64,000 bases of DNA from Desulfofustis limnaeus (GTDB lineage Bacteria > Desulfobacterota > Desulfobulbia > Desulfobulbales > Desulfocapsaceae). Shown here piece after piece: positions 46,436-55,321 of the stretch (its first letter is position 1; every line of letters begins with the position of its first letter). The position numbers were made by a program, and so were the translations under genes. Under the pieces are notes generated by a model, which ran no database searches, was not told the origin of the DNA, and saw only the letters and a program-made list of their open reading frames with translations. Location: the NCBI RefSeq assembly GCF_023169885.1, contig NZ_AP025516.1, positions 2,769,501 through 2,833,500 on the forward strand. Direction: 5' to 3'.

Positions 46436-49400
46436 TTAATGAAGTTCGGTCACCGAATCGATCATGGCGATAATCTGGTCATCCCTGAAGAAGTTGACCT
46501 GAAAGGCCTTGGCCGGGCAGATGCCGGCGCAGATACCGCAGCCGGTACATTTCACCTCGTTGTGGCTGACCCGCCCATCCTCGTCGATGAACGGCGAGCC
46601 GAACGGGCAGGCTCGGAAACAGGCCAGACAGGACATGCAGATGTCCCGGTTATGCTTGGAGATGATGCCCGAGACCTTCAGGTTCTCCTTGGACAACAGC
46701 GCCCCGGCCCGACCGGCGGCAGCCAGCGACTGGCTGATGGTCTCCTCGAGATTTTTCGGGGCATGGGCCAGCCCGGCCAGGAAAAAGCCCTCGCTGGGAA
46801 AATCCACCGGCCGCAGTTTCACATGGGCCTCCATGAAGAACTCGTCGATATTGCAGGTGAGCTTGTACCGTTTGGCCAGCTCCGCTGCATCGGGGCGAGG
46901 GCGCAACCCGGTGGAAAGCACCACGTAATCGGCATCGATGTTCATCTCCTTGCCCAATACCTTGTCCGGGAAGCTGACCCGGCAACGCTCGCCTTCGGTC
47001 TCCACCCGCGGCTTTTCGTCCGGCGTGAAGAGGAAGAACAGGACACCGAGGTCACGGGCCTTTTTGTAATAATCTTCCTTCAGACCGTAGGCACGCATAT
47101 CGCGGTAGAGGACAGCCACCGTGGCCTGCGGCGCCCGTTCCTTGATGGCGATGCTGTTCTTCAGGGCATCCTGGCAGCAGATGCGTGAACAATAGTTGGC
47201 CGGTTCCTCGCGGGAACCGACACATTGGATCATCATGTAGGTCTCACCGGCGACCGGCTCGCGGCCAGCCAGCAGATCCTCGAGCTGGCGCTGGGTGATG
47301 ACCCGCTCGGAGTCGCCGTACCCGTACTCCTGCGGCGGGTACTCGACACCGCCGGAGGCAATGAGTACCGCCCCATGTTCGATGACGGCGCCGTCCTGCA
47401 GCGAGGTCTTGAAGTTACCGACAAAACCATCGGTGTGATCGACGGCCGTGCCCAGATGGACCTCGATGGCCGGATGCTGCTCCACCCGATCGATGGTCTC
47501 GCCCAGGAAGGCCTGCACATCATCGCCTTCAAGGTTACGCCGCAGCCGCCGCAGCAGGCCGCCCAGCTGTGCTTCCCGCTCCACCAAATGCACCTTGAAC
47601 CCTTGCGCGGCCAGCGAAAGAGAGGCGTTCATGCCGGCAATGCCGCCACCGATGACCAGTGCGGCGTGGGTCACACCCACCGAGTTCTGGGCCACCGGCT
47701 CCAGCAGCCGTCCTTTGGCGATGTTCATGTTGGTGATCTCGATGGCCTTGCGGGTGGCGGCCTCTCGGTCGTCCTTGTGGACCCAGGAGCATTGTTCCCG
47801 GATATCGGCCAGCTCGAACAGGAATTTGTTGAGGCCCACCTCACGGATGGTATCCTGGAACAGCGGCGAGTGGGTGCGCGGCGTACAGGAGGCGATGATC
47901 ACCCGGTTGAGTCCCTTCTCCTTGATGGTCTCCTTGACCTTCTCCTGGCCGTCCGGCGCACAGGCGTAAATCACCGTCTCGGCATGGGCCACGCCCGGCT
48001 GGGCAGCGGCGGCCTCGGCCACCTTCTGCACATCGACGGTGCCGGCGATGTTGATGCCGCAATGGCAGACAAAGACGCCGATCCGCGGCTCTTCGCCGGT
48101 GATGTCTCTCTCCGGTGGCAGTACCACCGCCTCGATCTCGGTGCCGCGCCGCTCGCCCAGCAGCGACATGGCGGACGCCGCGGCGCCGCTGGCCTGGGTT
48201 ACCGTCTCCGGAATATCCTTGGGTCCCTGGTAGATGCCGGCCACGTAAATGCCGGGCCGACTCGTTTCCACCGGACGCAGCTTCGAGGTAGCGGCAAACC
48301 CATAGCCGTCGGCCTCGATGCCGAAGGTCTCGGCAAAGGCCCGGGCCTGCAGGTGCGGCTCAAAACCGATGGAGAGGATGACCAGGTCGAACTCCTCGTT
48401 GATCCGCCGCCCCGAATCGTCCACGTAATGGATGATCACGTTGGAGGTCGCGGGATCCTCGATCACCTCGGAGACCATGGCCCGCCGATAAATGGCACCG
48501 CTCTCGTTCTTCGCCTTGTCGATGTACTTGTCGAAGTCCTTGCCGAAGGCGCGCAGCTCCATGTAGAAGACGGTGGCCTGCACCTCGGCATCGTGCTCCT
48601 TGGCGATGATCGCCTGCTTGGCGGCGTACATGCAGCAGACCGACGAGCACCAGGGATTGGCATTGTGGCTGTTGCGCGAGCCGACACACTGGATCCAGGC
48701 CAGCCGCTTCGGGTGGGCCTGGTCGGAGGGACGGGCCACGGTGCCGCCGCACGGCCCCGAGGCCGAGAGCAGCCGCTCGAACTGCAGGGAGGTGACCACG
48801 TTCTTGATCTTCCCGTAGCCAAACTCCCGGCGGATGGCCGGATCGTAAGTCTTCAGGCCGGGGGTGAGGACGATCGAACCGACGTGGAGGTCATAGACCC
48901 GGTCCTGGTCAGCGAAGTTGATGGCCTTGGCGTCGCAGGCCTTCTCACACTTGCGGCAGACGTCCTTGGTCAGATAGAGACAGAAGCGCTTGTCGATCGC
49001 CCGGGTGTTGGGCACCGCCTGCGGAAACAGGGAGAAGATCGCCTTGCGGTTGTCCAGGCCGAGGTTGAATTCGTTGGGGACCCGCACCGGGCAACCCGGC
49101 TCGCAGGCGCCACAGCCGGTGCAGCGGTCCGGATCGACATACCGGGCCGGCTGTTCGATGGTGACGGTGAAATCGCCTTCCCGGCCGGCCACCGACTTGA
49201 CCGTGGCCAGGGTATGCATCTTGATGTTGGGATGCCGGCTCGACTCCACCATGCGCGGCGAGATCATGCACATGGCGCAGTCGCCGGTGGGAAACGTCTT
49301 ATCGAGTCGGGCCATGGTGCCGCCGATCGACGACTCGTCGCCGATCATGTGCACCAGCAGGCCGCTGTCCGCCATGTCGAGGGCGGCCTGCATACCGCCG

Positions 49401-49471
49401 ACCCCGGAGCCGACCACCAGTACCGACCCAACCTTGCTGCGATTTTCTTTCCCAAGGGCGTCAAGCGTCAC
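46436..49471 (-). CDS. hdrA: HdrA-like flavoprotein, double module (cysteine form)
   Basis: A 1011-residue double HdrA. The GTG start at 49471 has AAGGAGG 5 bases upstream; the frame is open to 49630, but that part contains the promoter. KTFPTGDCAMCMISPRMVES keeps Cys (C68) where the other two HdrA proteins have Sec. Module 1 has VVGSGVGGMQAALDMADSG and ferredoxin motifs (RCTGCGACEPGCP, CRKCEKACDAKAINF); module 2 starts near IGVFVCHCGINIAG and has [19 protein letters not shown]; the C-terminus has CMSCLACFRACP and CTGCGICAGICP. It heads the operon hdrA-mvhD-metV-metF. It probably supplies the FAD that lets methylene-THF reduction be coupled to ferredoxin reduction. No hdrB or hdrC is next to it. 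Confidence 0.9.
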   Translation of the reverse strand: MTLDALGKENRSKVGSVLVVGSGVGGMQAALDMADSGLLVHMIGDESSIGGTMARLDKTFPTGDCAMCMISPRMVESSRHPNIKMHTLATVKSVAGREGDFTVTIEQPARYVDPDRCTGCGACEPGCPVRVPNEFNLGLDNRKAIFSLFPQAVPNTRAIDKRFCLYLTKDVCRKCEKACDAKAINFADQDRVYDLHVGSIVLTPGLKTYDPAIRREFGYGKIKNVVTSLQFERLLSASGPCGGTVARPSDQAHPKRLAWIQCVGSRNSHNANPWCSSVCCMYAAKQAIIAKEHDAEVQATVFYMELRAFGKDFDKYIDKAKNESGAIYRRAMVSEVIEDPATSNVIIHYVDDSGRRINEEFDLVILSIGFEPHLQARAFAETFGIEADGYGFAATSKLRPVETSRPGIYVAGIYQGPKDIPETVTQASGAAASAMSLLGERRGTEIEAVVLPPERDITGEEPRIGVFVCHCGINIAGTVDVQKVAEAAAAQPGVAHAETVIYACAPDGQEKVKETIKEKGLNRVIIASCTPRTHSPLFQDTIREVGLNKFLFELADIREQCSWVHKDDREAATRKAIEITNMNIAKGRLLEPVAQNSVGVTHAALVIGGGIAGMNASLSLAAQGFKVHLVEREAQLGGLLRRLRRNLEGDDVQAFLGETIDRVEQHPAIEVHLGTAVDHTDGFVGNFKTSLQDGAVIEHGAVLIASGGVEYPPQEYGYGDSERVITQRQLEDLLAGREPVAGETYMMIQCVGSREEPANYCSRICCQDALKNSIAIKERAPQATVAVLYRDMRAYGLKEDYYKKARDLGVLFFLFTPDEKPRVETEGERCRVSFPDKVLGKEMNIDADYVVLSTGLRPRPDAAELAKRYKLTCNIDEFFMEAHVKLRPVDFPSEGFFLAGLAHAPKNLEETISQSLAAAGRAGALLSKENLKVSGIISKHNRDICMSCLACFRACPFGSPFIDEDGRVSHNEVKCTGCGICAGICPAKAFQVNFFRDDQIIAMIDSVTELH

Positions 49472-49601
49472 GGCAACCTCCTTCGGATCAGGCCCTGATC
49501 GCCACCCAACCGAATCCGCATGCTCTTCCGGTTGCGGCTGCGGGCACTGACCGGCTTGGTTCGAATGGACTGTCGTGCCAGCGGCACGGTTCAGCCCTGG
49601 T

Positions 49602-49630
49602 ATTATCATGGAATTTTTTCGGTAAGACAA
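49602..49630 (-). promoter_or_regulatory. Promoter of the hdrA-mvhD-metV-metF operon
   Basis: On the minus strand TTGTCT (49630-49625), 17 bases, GATAAT (49607-49602), about 130 bases before the GTG start. Spacing is ideal and the -10 differs from consensus in one base. Its place inside the longer open frame supports the downstream start. Confidence 0.65.
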
Positions 49631-49679
49631 TCACTTTTTTGAGGGGCGGACAGGTATCGCCGTCGATTGTTCTGCCACA

Positions 49680-49716
49680 AAGCGGTACCGGCCCCGATCA
49701 GCGGCCGGTTCCGCTT
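49680..49716. terminator. Hairpin over the radical SAM stop codon
   Basis: AAGCGGTACCGGCC and GGCCGGTTCCGCTT (one mismatch) enclose the stop of the radical SAM gene at 49698-49700. A T-run follows on the plus strand (CTTTTTCTGTTT); on the minus strand the U-run is weak. Confidence 0.45.
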
Positions 49717-51296
49717 TTTCTGTTTGTGATTCCACCTGGTTCTCGGCTGTCGCGCTCCATCCATCGGCCATTCATGACCAACAGGGGGGCGTGGTTCGAG
49801 GTGAACAGGGGCGGATCGCGCCGCAGGATTGCAGCAAGCGGTGGTTGACGCTTGAATTCACGATCGAGAAAGCGGCGCACCTGCCGCCGGTCCCAGCCCT
49901 GCGGGTGACGAAAATCGGTGTACAGGGCCAGATCGTCGTCGGAAAACGGCATCGTCTCCACCGTCGCCGCCTCCGGGCTGTCGATCGGCATGTTGAAGAT
50001 TGCCAGATTGAGAAAGGTGATGGCCCGGTGATGATCGCCGACAAAGCTCATCGTTCGCCGGGCATCCTCCTCGGTCTCCGCCGGCGTTCCAAACAACAGG
50101 TAGACATAGGTGGCGATCCCGGCCCGGCGCAGGTTTGCCAACGCCTGTGCGGCGGTATCCAGGTCGATGCCCTTGTCCAGCGTATCGAGCACCCGTTGGG
50201 AGCCAGACTCCAAGCCAAGCTTCAGCATCACGCAGCCGGACGCCTTGAGTCGGCGGCAGAAATCCGCGTCCGCCAACCGTTTGTCGATCCTGGCAAATCC
50301 GTACCAGGGCACGCCCGGATAACCGGCAGTGAAGCTGTCCAGCACCGCCGGCGGCACACCGTTGTCGAGCAGGTGGAGCAATCCCGGCCGGTAGCGCTGA
50401 GTGAGGCCGGTCAACTCGGCATGCACCTCTGCCGGCGATTTCATGACAAACCGATTGCCTTCGGCCCGCTCCGGGCAAAAGCTGCACCGATTCCAGTAAC
50501 AGCCGCTCGAACAGCTGTAGGGCACTATGAAACCCGGCGCCACATAGTCATCCAGCATCAATCCGTCAAAATCAAGGCCACCCGACCGGCCGCCCTCACC
50601 CACCGCACCATCTGAGCGCCCCAGCAACGCAAGCAGCGGTGCTTCTCCCGGCCCCGCGACGCAGTGGTCGATCAGCCCCGCGAACGGCTCCGCCCAGCGT
50701 GGGCTGCGCATCCATGAAGTCATCAGCCCGCCGCCGACGATCACCCTGGTCGCCGGTGCCAATCGCCGCACCAACCCGATCAAGGTGAAGCCGCTCAACG
50801 CCTGGCTGAGATAATTGAGGGAAACCCCGACCCAACCGTCCCCCTGATCGTTCAACAGTTCCGGCAACCGTCGCCGCAACAGGGCAAAAAACGGACTACG
50901 TTCCGGTTCCACGACCATCCGCAGCAGATCGGCGCTGCGCGTCGGTGTCAGCTCATGGTCTTGGTAGTTGGCCAGTCCCACCCTGACCCCACCACCGCCG
51001 GCCGACTCGACCACCCGGTTCAGCTCCAGCACCGCCTTGCGATAGCGTGACACGTTACCGTAGGTACCGGGCTCGCGCAGGGCGCGAAGGTTCGCCTCCC
51101 GGTTTTTCCAGGCCCGCCGCCCCCAACGATCCCCCGCCGGCGGCACCCCCGCCCCATCAAGCAGATGAACCATTCCCTCCAGCCCCAGGTCGGCCACCCG
51201 ACACACCACCCCGGCCCGGCGCACAACTCCTGCCAGCGAAGCGATCCCCGCCGGCGGTTCACAGGGCTTGGCAACTGGCGGGTAGAGCAAAAGCAT
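49698..51296 (-). CDS. B12-binding-like radical SAM protein
   Basis: A 532-residue radical SAM enzyme. The [4Fe-4S]-SAM motif is SSGCYWNRCSFCPERAEGN. The N-terminal 240 residues begin MLLLYPPVAKPCEPPAGIAS and include VGVSLNYLSQALSGFTLIGL and RVIVGGGLMTSWM, as in cobalamin-binding-domain radical SAM proteins, although the DxHxxG motif of true B12 ligands is not seen. GCVMLKLGLESGSQRVLDTL and ATYVYLLFGTPAETEEDARR are conserved barrel segments. No partner gene points to a substrate. Confidence 0.8.
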   Translation of the reverse strand: MLLLYPPVAKPCEPPAGIASLAGVVRRAGVVCRVADLGLEGMVHLLDGAGVPPAGDRWGRRAWKNREANLRALREPGTYGNVSRYRKAVLELNRVVESAGGGGVRVGLANYQDHELTPTRSADLLRMVVEPERSPFFALLRRRLPELLNDQGDGWVGVSLNYLSQALSGFTLIGLVRRLAPATRVIVGGGLMTSWMRSPRWAEPFAGLIDHCVAGPGEAPLLALLGRSDGAVGEGGRSGGLDFDGLMLDDYVAPGFIVPYSCSSGCYWNRCSFCPERAEGNRFVMKSPAEVHAELTGLTQRYRPGLLHLLDNGVPPAVLDSFTAGYPGVPWYGFARIDKRLADADFCRRLKASGCVMLKLGLESGSQRVLDTLDKGIDLDTAAQALANLRRAGIATYVYLLFGTPAETEEDARRTMSFVGDHHRAITFLNLAIFNMPIDSPEAATVETMPFSDDDLALYTDFRHPQGWDRRQVRRFLDREFKRQPPLAAILRRDPPLFTSNHAPLLVMNGRWMERDSREPGGITNRKSGTGR

Positions 51297-51839
51297 AAAG
51301 ATGTTCCCCTTGTAAAACAGTCATACTCATCAGGTTACTTCTACGTTTCTCCATTTTGCGCATGCCTGCGGCGCGACACTACCGTACCATACGCAGAGAC
51401 CACAAAGAAGACTCGGTACCAATCCCCCTGTCAACGATCAGATGGTGAAACACCTCTGTGAACACATGCTGAACCAAGCCTGACTCCATGGTGACCTACG
51501 CTGGGATACGTCCAGCTTGTCTGCGTTAATCTCAAACGGCTTACCTGACCAACCAAGTATCTTTGCCATTTATACGAACTTCGCCTAAGCAGTTATTTTG
51601 TAATTGTTTCCTGGTTGCCTTTTGCCACATTTTTATTGCCAACATCCTAACAGTGCATTAATCTTCATTTTTACGTCGGAAATCTCGATATATAGCCGAT
51701 TCTTTTGGGAACGTTTCAGATTATCATCACAGGGAACATATTCTCCTCAACTGAGCATTCTCAAGTTAAGCAGGGAGCAAAATCGAAAAATAAGTACTAA
51801 CCGCGAATTCGCCCAATTAACGTTAGCGATTAAAATGAC
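51297..51839. other. AT-rich junction region before the cassette array
   Basis: 543 bases, clearly more AT-rich than the flanking chromosome toward the right. I found no convincing gene: the open frame 51604-51843 has no ribosome site and no family features. CTAACCGCGAATTCGC and GTTAGCG near 51790-51820 recall an integron core site but do not pair properly. Confidence 0.4.
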
Positions 51840-52319
51840 ATGAAATTAATTAAGTGGTTATCTAAGGCATGGCCATTTATAATCGTTACCTTTTTTGGTA
51901 CTTTACACTACAATGTCATAAAATTTGTTCCTAATGACAATATCGAGTTTACAAATAACGTAATTGCTTCTTTCACCCAAGTGGCTGGAGGGTTAATTGT
52001 ACTCTCAACTATTAACTCCAATTTAGGGTTATTTAGACAAATAAGCCTCTTCAGTATTTTTCAAAATTGGGTGAAGTCATTTCCATATTTCCGTAAAATA
52101 GAAATGATTACAGGTTCGGCACGCTGTGAAATGCCCTGTTTCACAATGTCAGCAGAAGGTAATACAAGCAAACCTTGCAACACTCTAGAAGAAAAAATAG
52201 AAGAGGCTCAACGTCAAATCAAAGAATTGAGAGATTTACTCTATAGGAAAGAGCATGAGTTATTAAGCAGAATTTCCCAAATTGATAACAATCTAAAAAG
52301 TGAAATCTACAAAAGGGCA

Positions 52320-53643
52320 CCTTGAATAATGCCATTTTCAATAAACGCGTTGTTGCGCCGTAAAAATCTGCACTCATGAACACCGTTTTTCGTCAAACTA
52401 TGACGGCCATGAGACGATTTTCTGCTCTCTTGATCTCACGTATCGCTCTTTCAGGAGCCGGTGAGCGCCTTCTACGTTCTGAAGGCGCACGTCTGCTGTT
52501 AAGCGGTGGCCAGCAGTGCAAAACGGCTCACATTGTAAGCCAAATTGCGCAAGCCGATCTTGGCCCTGATTCTGACCATGCCAATCCCGCGCATCAGTGT
52601 ACTGCCGGTACGCATGGCCATCACCCCGAAGACATGTTCGACACGGCTACGGATCTTCGATCTGGTCCGATTCGCCTGGCGCTCTTCGTCGGTCAGCTTT
52701 CGGTGCCGGTTGCCCTTGAGCTGCAGGTGTTCTTGAAACCCTTGTTGTGCCAACTCCTGCAACGATTCTTCGGAACGGTACGCAGAATCGGCCCAGACGT
52801 CATTACTGGTATTTTCCGGGTCAAGCAGCTCGGTAAACACTTGACTGTCATGGACACTGGCGTCGGTGACCTCATAGCTGCGAATGAACTTGTGACCGAC
52901 GTCGATACTGACATGGTTCTTGTAGCCAAAGAACGCTTTGCCGTTCTTCTTGGTCCAGCGGGCATCGGTATCTTTTTGCCGGCGTTTCGGTTCGTCCCAT
53001 GAGGTGATGGGTGTGCCGGCTTTGATATCTTCGTTTTCTTCCCGGCTGTTGCGCTGAGTGGGAACGCGGATAATGGAGGCATCGACAATCTGGCCCTTTT
53101 GCGCACGAAAGCCATGCTCACGGAGGAACTGATCGAACTGGGTAAACAGCAGCTCCACCACGCCGGCTTTGGCCAGTTCATCCCGGAAGCGGAAGATGGT
53201 GGTGGCATCGGGCACCTTGGAACCTTCACGAATACCAAGGAACCGGGAAAACGAATAGCGATCAAGGATCTGATACTCCATGGCCTCGTCGGAGAGATTG
53301 TACAAAGACTGGAGAATCAGGATCTTGAACAGCAGGATTGGGTCGTAGCCCTTGGCACCGGCTGGAGATTTACGCGGTTTCTCAAGTGCACGGTTGATGA
53401 GGACACGGAACTGTTCCCAATCAACCACCTTATTGAGTTCGATCAGGGGATCACCGGCTTTATCGATCCGGGAGAGTCGCTTGTGATAATCGAAGAGGCC
53501 GAATTGTGTCATGGCGCTATCTCTGAAAAGGGGGAATGAAATGGTGATATCATAACCAACGTGTTGATATTAATATATTTTCAGAGATTTTTCGCTGATT
53601 TTTTTGAATAATTTGCCAGATTTTTAGCCCCTATTTTTCAAGG
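52320..53643 (-). mobile_element. IS5-family insertion sequence
   Basis: About 1.32 kb. The ends carry short inverted repeats: CCTTGAATAAT on the left and, reversed, CCTTGAAAAAT on the right, with TAAAAATCTG repeated a little further in at both ends. One transposase gene fills the middle. I could not identify a clear target duplication (AAGG occurs at both junctions but does not fit the repeat ends), so exact borders are uncertain by some bases. Confidence 0.75.
52499..53512 (-). CDS. IS5-family transposase
   Basis: A 337-residue DDE transposase. MTQFGLFDYHKRLSRIDKAG and the DUF772-like N-terminal domain (ILQSLYNLSDEAMEYQILDR, FSRFLGIREGSKVPDATTIF) precede the catalytic part: GQIVDASIIRVPTQRN (first Asp), DVWADSAYRSEESLQEL (second Asp) and RSKIRSRVEHVFGVMAMRTG (Glu). 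Length and motifs agree with the IS5 group, and the frame is intact, so it may be active. It inserted into a cassette gene. Confidence 0.9.
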   Translation of the reverse strand: MTQFGLFDYHKRLSRIDKAGDPLIELNKVVDWEQFRVLINRALEKPRKSPAGAKGYDPILLFKILILQSLYNLSDEAMEYQILDRYSFSRFLGIREGSKVPDATTIFRFRDELAKAGVVELLFTQFDQFLREHGFRAQKGQIVDASIIRVPTQRNSREENEDIKAGTPITSWDEPKRRQKDTDARWTKKNGKAFFGYKNHVSIDVGHKFIRSYEVTDASVHDSQVFTELLDPENTSNDVWADSAYRSEESLQELAQQGFQEHLQLKGNRHRKLTDEERQANRTRSKIRSRVEHVFGVMAMRTGSTLMRGIGMVRIRAKIGLRNLAYNVSRFALLATA

Positions 53644-53789
53644 AACCCAAAAATCAAAACGACATCAAAAAATTGAACGATCTAGTCAGCAAATCAACAA
53701 CAGGTGGAATTAACACTCAAATATTTGGTATCCTTCTTGTTGTATACGGAGCAATTATTCCTGTAGTAGCATGAAAATATATGATATTT

Positions 53790-53854
53790 CGCTAACCACC
53801 GACTCCACTCGGACCCCGCAAACAGCGCGGGTCCGGTGAGCCGGAACGTTGGGC
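53790..53854 (+). other. Integron attC site 1
   Basis: A 65-base imperfect inverted repeat. It ends in the core site GTTGGGC (GTTRRRY) and begins with CGCTAAC as the opposite simple site. CCGaCTC pairs with GAGcCGG, and CGGACCCCGC with GCGCGGGTCCG around the loop. It follows the IS-split gene by 15 bases and precedes the next cassette gene. Confidence 0.7.
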
Positions 53855-53880
53855 ACCAAGAGCATGTATGTATTCAATGG

Positions 53881-54498
53881 ATGGAAATCGCGATGAAAAA
53901 AGGGGCAGACAATCAGCTTGAACGGCCAATTTCGTTGAAACAGTTAGCAGAAGAATTGGGTTTTCATACCTCATCAGTTCGAAAAGCAGTTGCTCGTAGA
54001 GGTTTCGTACCGTTTACTTTGTCAGAGGGCAAGAACAAGCCCCTTTTCCTAAACCCAGAAGACGCTGAATCATTTAAAAAGCAAATAGAAAATGAACGTA
54101 ACAATTCCATAATTGCAAACGTCGGTATTTCTCCATCGAGAATCAGTGGGGTATATTTTATTGAAGTTCCAACATACGAAGGGGAAAATAGGATTAAAAT
54201 CGGATGGAGTGATAATATTTCTGATCGTATTTCCACCTATCGCACAATCGTCCCGGACCTTCATATAAAAGCCTTTTGGCCAACCACCGATGCATGGTGC
54301 GAACGAGCTGCACTTAAATGCGCTGAAAGGTTGGGCAAGCGTGTTCATCAGGAACTATTTGAATTTGATGACATTGATGTTGTTCTATCCGAGCTTTCTG
54401 ATCTATTTTTAAAAATGGGTATCGAGAATAAACATCAACTAATAGACAGCGACGCCCAACCATCGCTTCCAGCCGACGCTCGTACCTCGCGCGGCTGA
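53881..54498 (+). CDS. Cassette gene: HTH plus GIY-YIG/T5orf172-like protein
   Basis: A 205-residue protein if the ATG at 53881 is used (ATG 53893 is equally possible). The N-terminal part (ISLKQLAEELGFHTSSVRKA) is a helix-turn-helix. Residues about 95-160 (GVYFIEVPTYEGENRIKIGW, then ISDRISTYRTIVPDLHIKAF) have the pattern of the T5orf172/MUG113 branch of the GIY-YIG superfamily, a nuclease or DNA-binding fold. The C-terminus reads into the attC site, as is common for cassette genes. Base composition is AT-rich. The role, possibly in DNA processing or phage defence, is inference. Confidence 0.65.
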   Translation: MEIAMKKGADNQLERPISLKQLAEELGFHTSSVRKAVARRGFVPFTLSEGKNKPLFLNPEDAESFKKQIENERNNSIIANVGISPSRISGVYFIEVPTYEGENRIKIGWSDNISDRISTYRTIVPDLHIKAFWPTTDAWCERAALKCAERLGKRVHQELFEFDDIDVVLSELSDLFLKMGIENKHQLIDSDAQPSLPADARTSRG

Positions 54499-54512
54499 AG
54501 CGCACGTTAAAT
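54454..54512 (+). other. Integron attC site 2
   Basis: A 59-base site with all classical parts: R'' GCCCAAC, L'' CGCTTCCAGCCG, a variable loop, L' CGGCTGAAGCG and R' GTTAAAT. L'' and L' pair perfectly except for one unpaired C, the extrahelical base that integron integrase uses for strand choice. Confidence 0.88.
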
Positions 54513-54533
54513 GCTCTAGGAGTTCAACCCGAG

Positions 54534-55244
54534 ATGGACGAATTGAAACAGAAAATCGCATTGTTCATCGATGCCGATAATGCCCCTGCGAATAAGTTCG
54601 AAGATGTTTTGAGCGAGGTAGCCAAATATGGCGTGGTAACCATACGGAAGGCGTATGGGAACTGGAAATCGCCCACGTTAAAGCAATGGGAAGATCTCCT
54701 GCACGAATATGCGATCCAGCCAATTCAGCAGTATGATCTCACCAAGGGCAAAAACGCTTCGGATATTGCACTCGTTATTGACGCGATGGATGTGATGTAC
54801 ACCAAGGATATTGATGTGATGTGCTTTGTTTCATCGGACTGTGATTTCACCCCGATGGTCACCCGTGCGCTTGCCGAAGGCAAGGTCGTGCTTGGCTTTG
54901 GTGAACGCAAGACCCCGGCTCCATTTGTGAATGCATGTTCAAAGTTTCTGTTTTTGGATCAGGAACCAAAGCAGAACGGAGCGGGACAGACAAAGGCAAA
55001 AAACATCAAATCCGACACCAAACTGATAAATTTATTGCGTCAGGCCGTCGAGGCAACGGAGGACGAAAGCGGGTGGGCAGCTCTTGGTCCGGTGGGATCG
55101 CATATTTCGAACAAAACCTCTTTTGACACCAGGAACTACGGTTACAAAAATCTGAGCAGCCTCTTCAAGGCCATCGACCTCTTTGAACTCAAGCGCGGAC
55201 CGGGCAATTCCTATCTGGTCAGGGATGCACGGAAAAATAAATGA
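54534..55244 (+). CDS. NYN-domain (LabA/DUF88-like) protein with OST-HTH-like C-terminus
   Basis: A 236-residue protein. KQKIALFIDADNAPANKFED, KGKNASDIALVIDAMDVMYT and DVMCFVSSDCDFTPMVTRAL are the three acidic motifs of the NYN/PIN-like RNase fold (LabA family). The C-terminal 70 residues (SGWAALGPVGSHISNKTSFD and YGYKNLSSLFKAIDLFELKR) look like an OST-HTH/LOTUS RNA-binding domain. It starts 22 bases after attC site 2, so it lies in cassette position, although no attC follows it. A nuclease acting on RNA is likely by family. Confidence 0.8.
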   Translation: MDELKQKIALFIDADNAPANKFEDVLSEVAKYGVVTIRKAYGNWKSPTLKQWEDLLHEYAIQPIQQYDLTKGKNASDIALVIDAMDVMYTKDIDVMCFVSSDCDFTPMVTRALAEGKVVLGFGERKTPAPFVNACSKFLFLDQEPKQNGAGQTKAKNIKSDTKLINLLRQAVEATEDESGWAALGPVGSHISNKTSFDTRNYGYKNLSSLFKAIDLFELKRGPGNSYLVRDARKNK

Positions 55245-55321
55245 GACTGACCACGGTTCGCTCCTGCCGACTCTGCTGCACGTCAGAGTACGTAAAGGCC
55301 GTCGTTTTCTGAGGAGACACC

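Larger units (their letters stand above)
51840..53774 (+). pseudogene. Membrane/coiled-coil protein gene split by an IS element
   Basis: The N-terminal part (51840-about 52316) codes for about 159 residues: two hydrophobic segments (WPFIIVTFFGTLHYNVIKF, VIASFTQVAGGLIVLSTINS), then a coiled coil (EEKIEEAQRQIKELRDLLYR). Translation then runs into the IS and stops. Beyond the IS, 53640-53774 is open in a frame that gives NQNDIKKLNDLVSKSTTGGI and a last membrane helix (FGILLVVYGAIIPVVA), ending in TGA at 53772. Both parts are AT-rich and fit one original protein of about 200 residues. An attC site starts 15 bases after its stop, so it was an integron cassette gene. Function unknown. Confidence 0.75.

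Noticed and set aside
51780-51825. A third attC or attI site before the first cassette
   Set aside because: CTAACC and GTTAGCG can pair over a few bases, but the required RYYYAAC/GTTRRRY cores and the inner L arms are missing.
51604-51843. 79-residue open frame overlapping the start of the IS-split gene
   Set aside because: The ATGA overlap looks like coupling, but there is no ribosome site, the composition is random-like and no family features are present.
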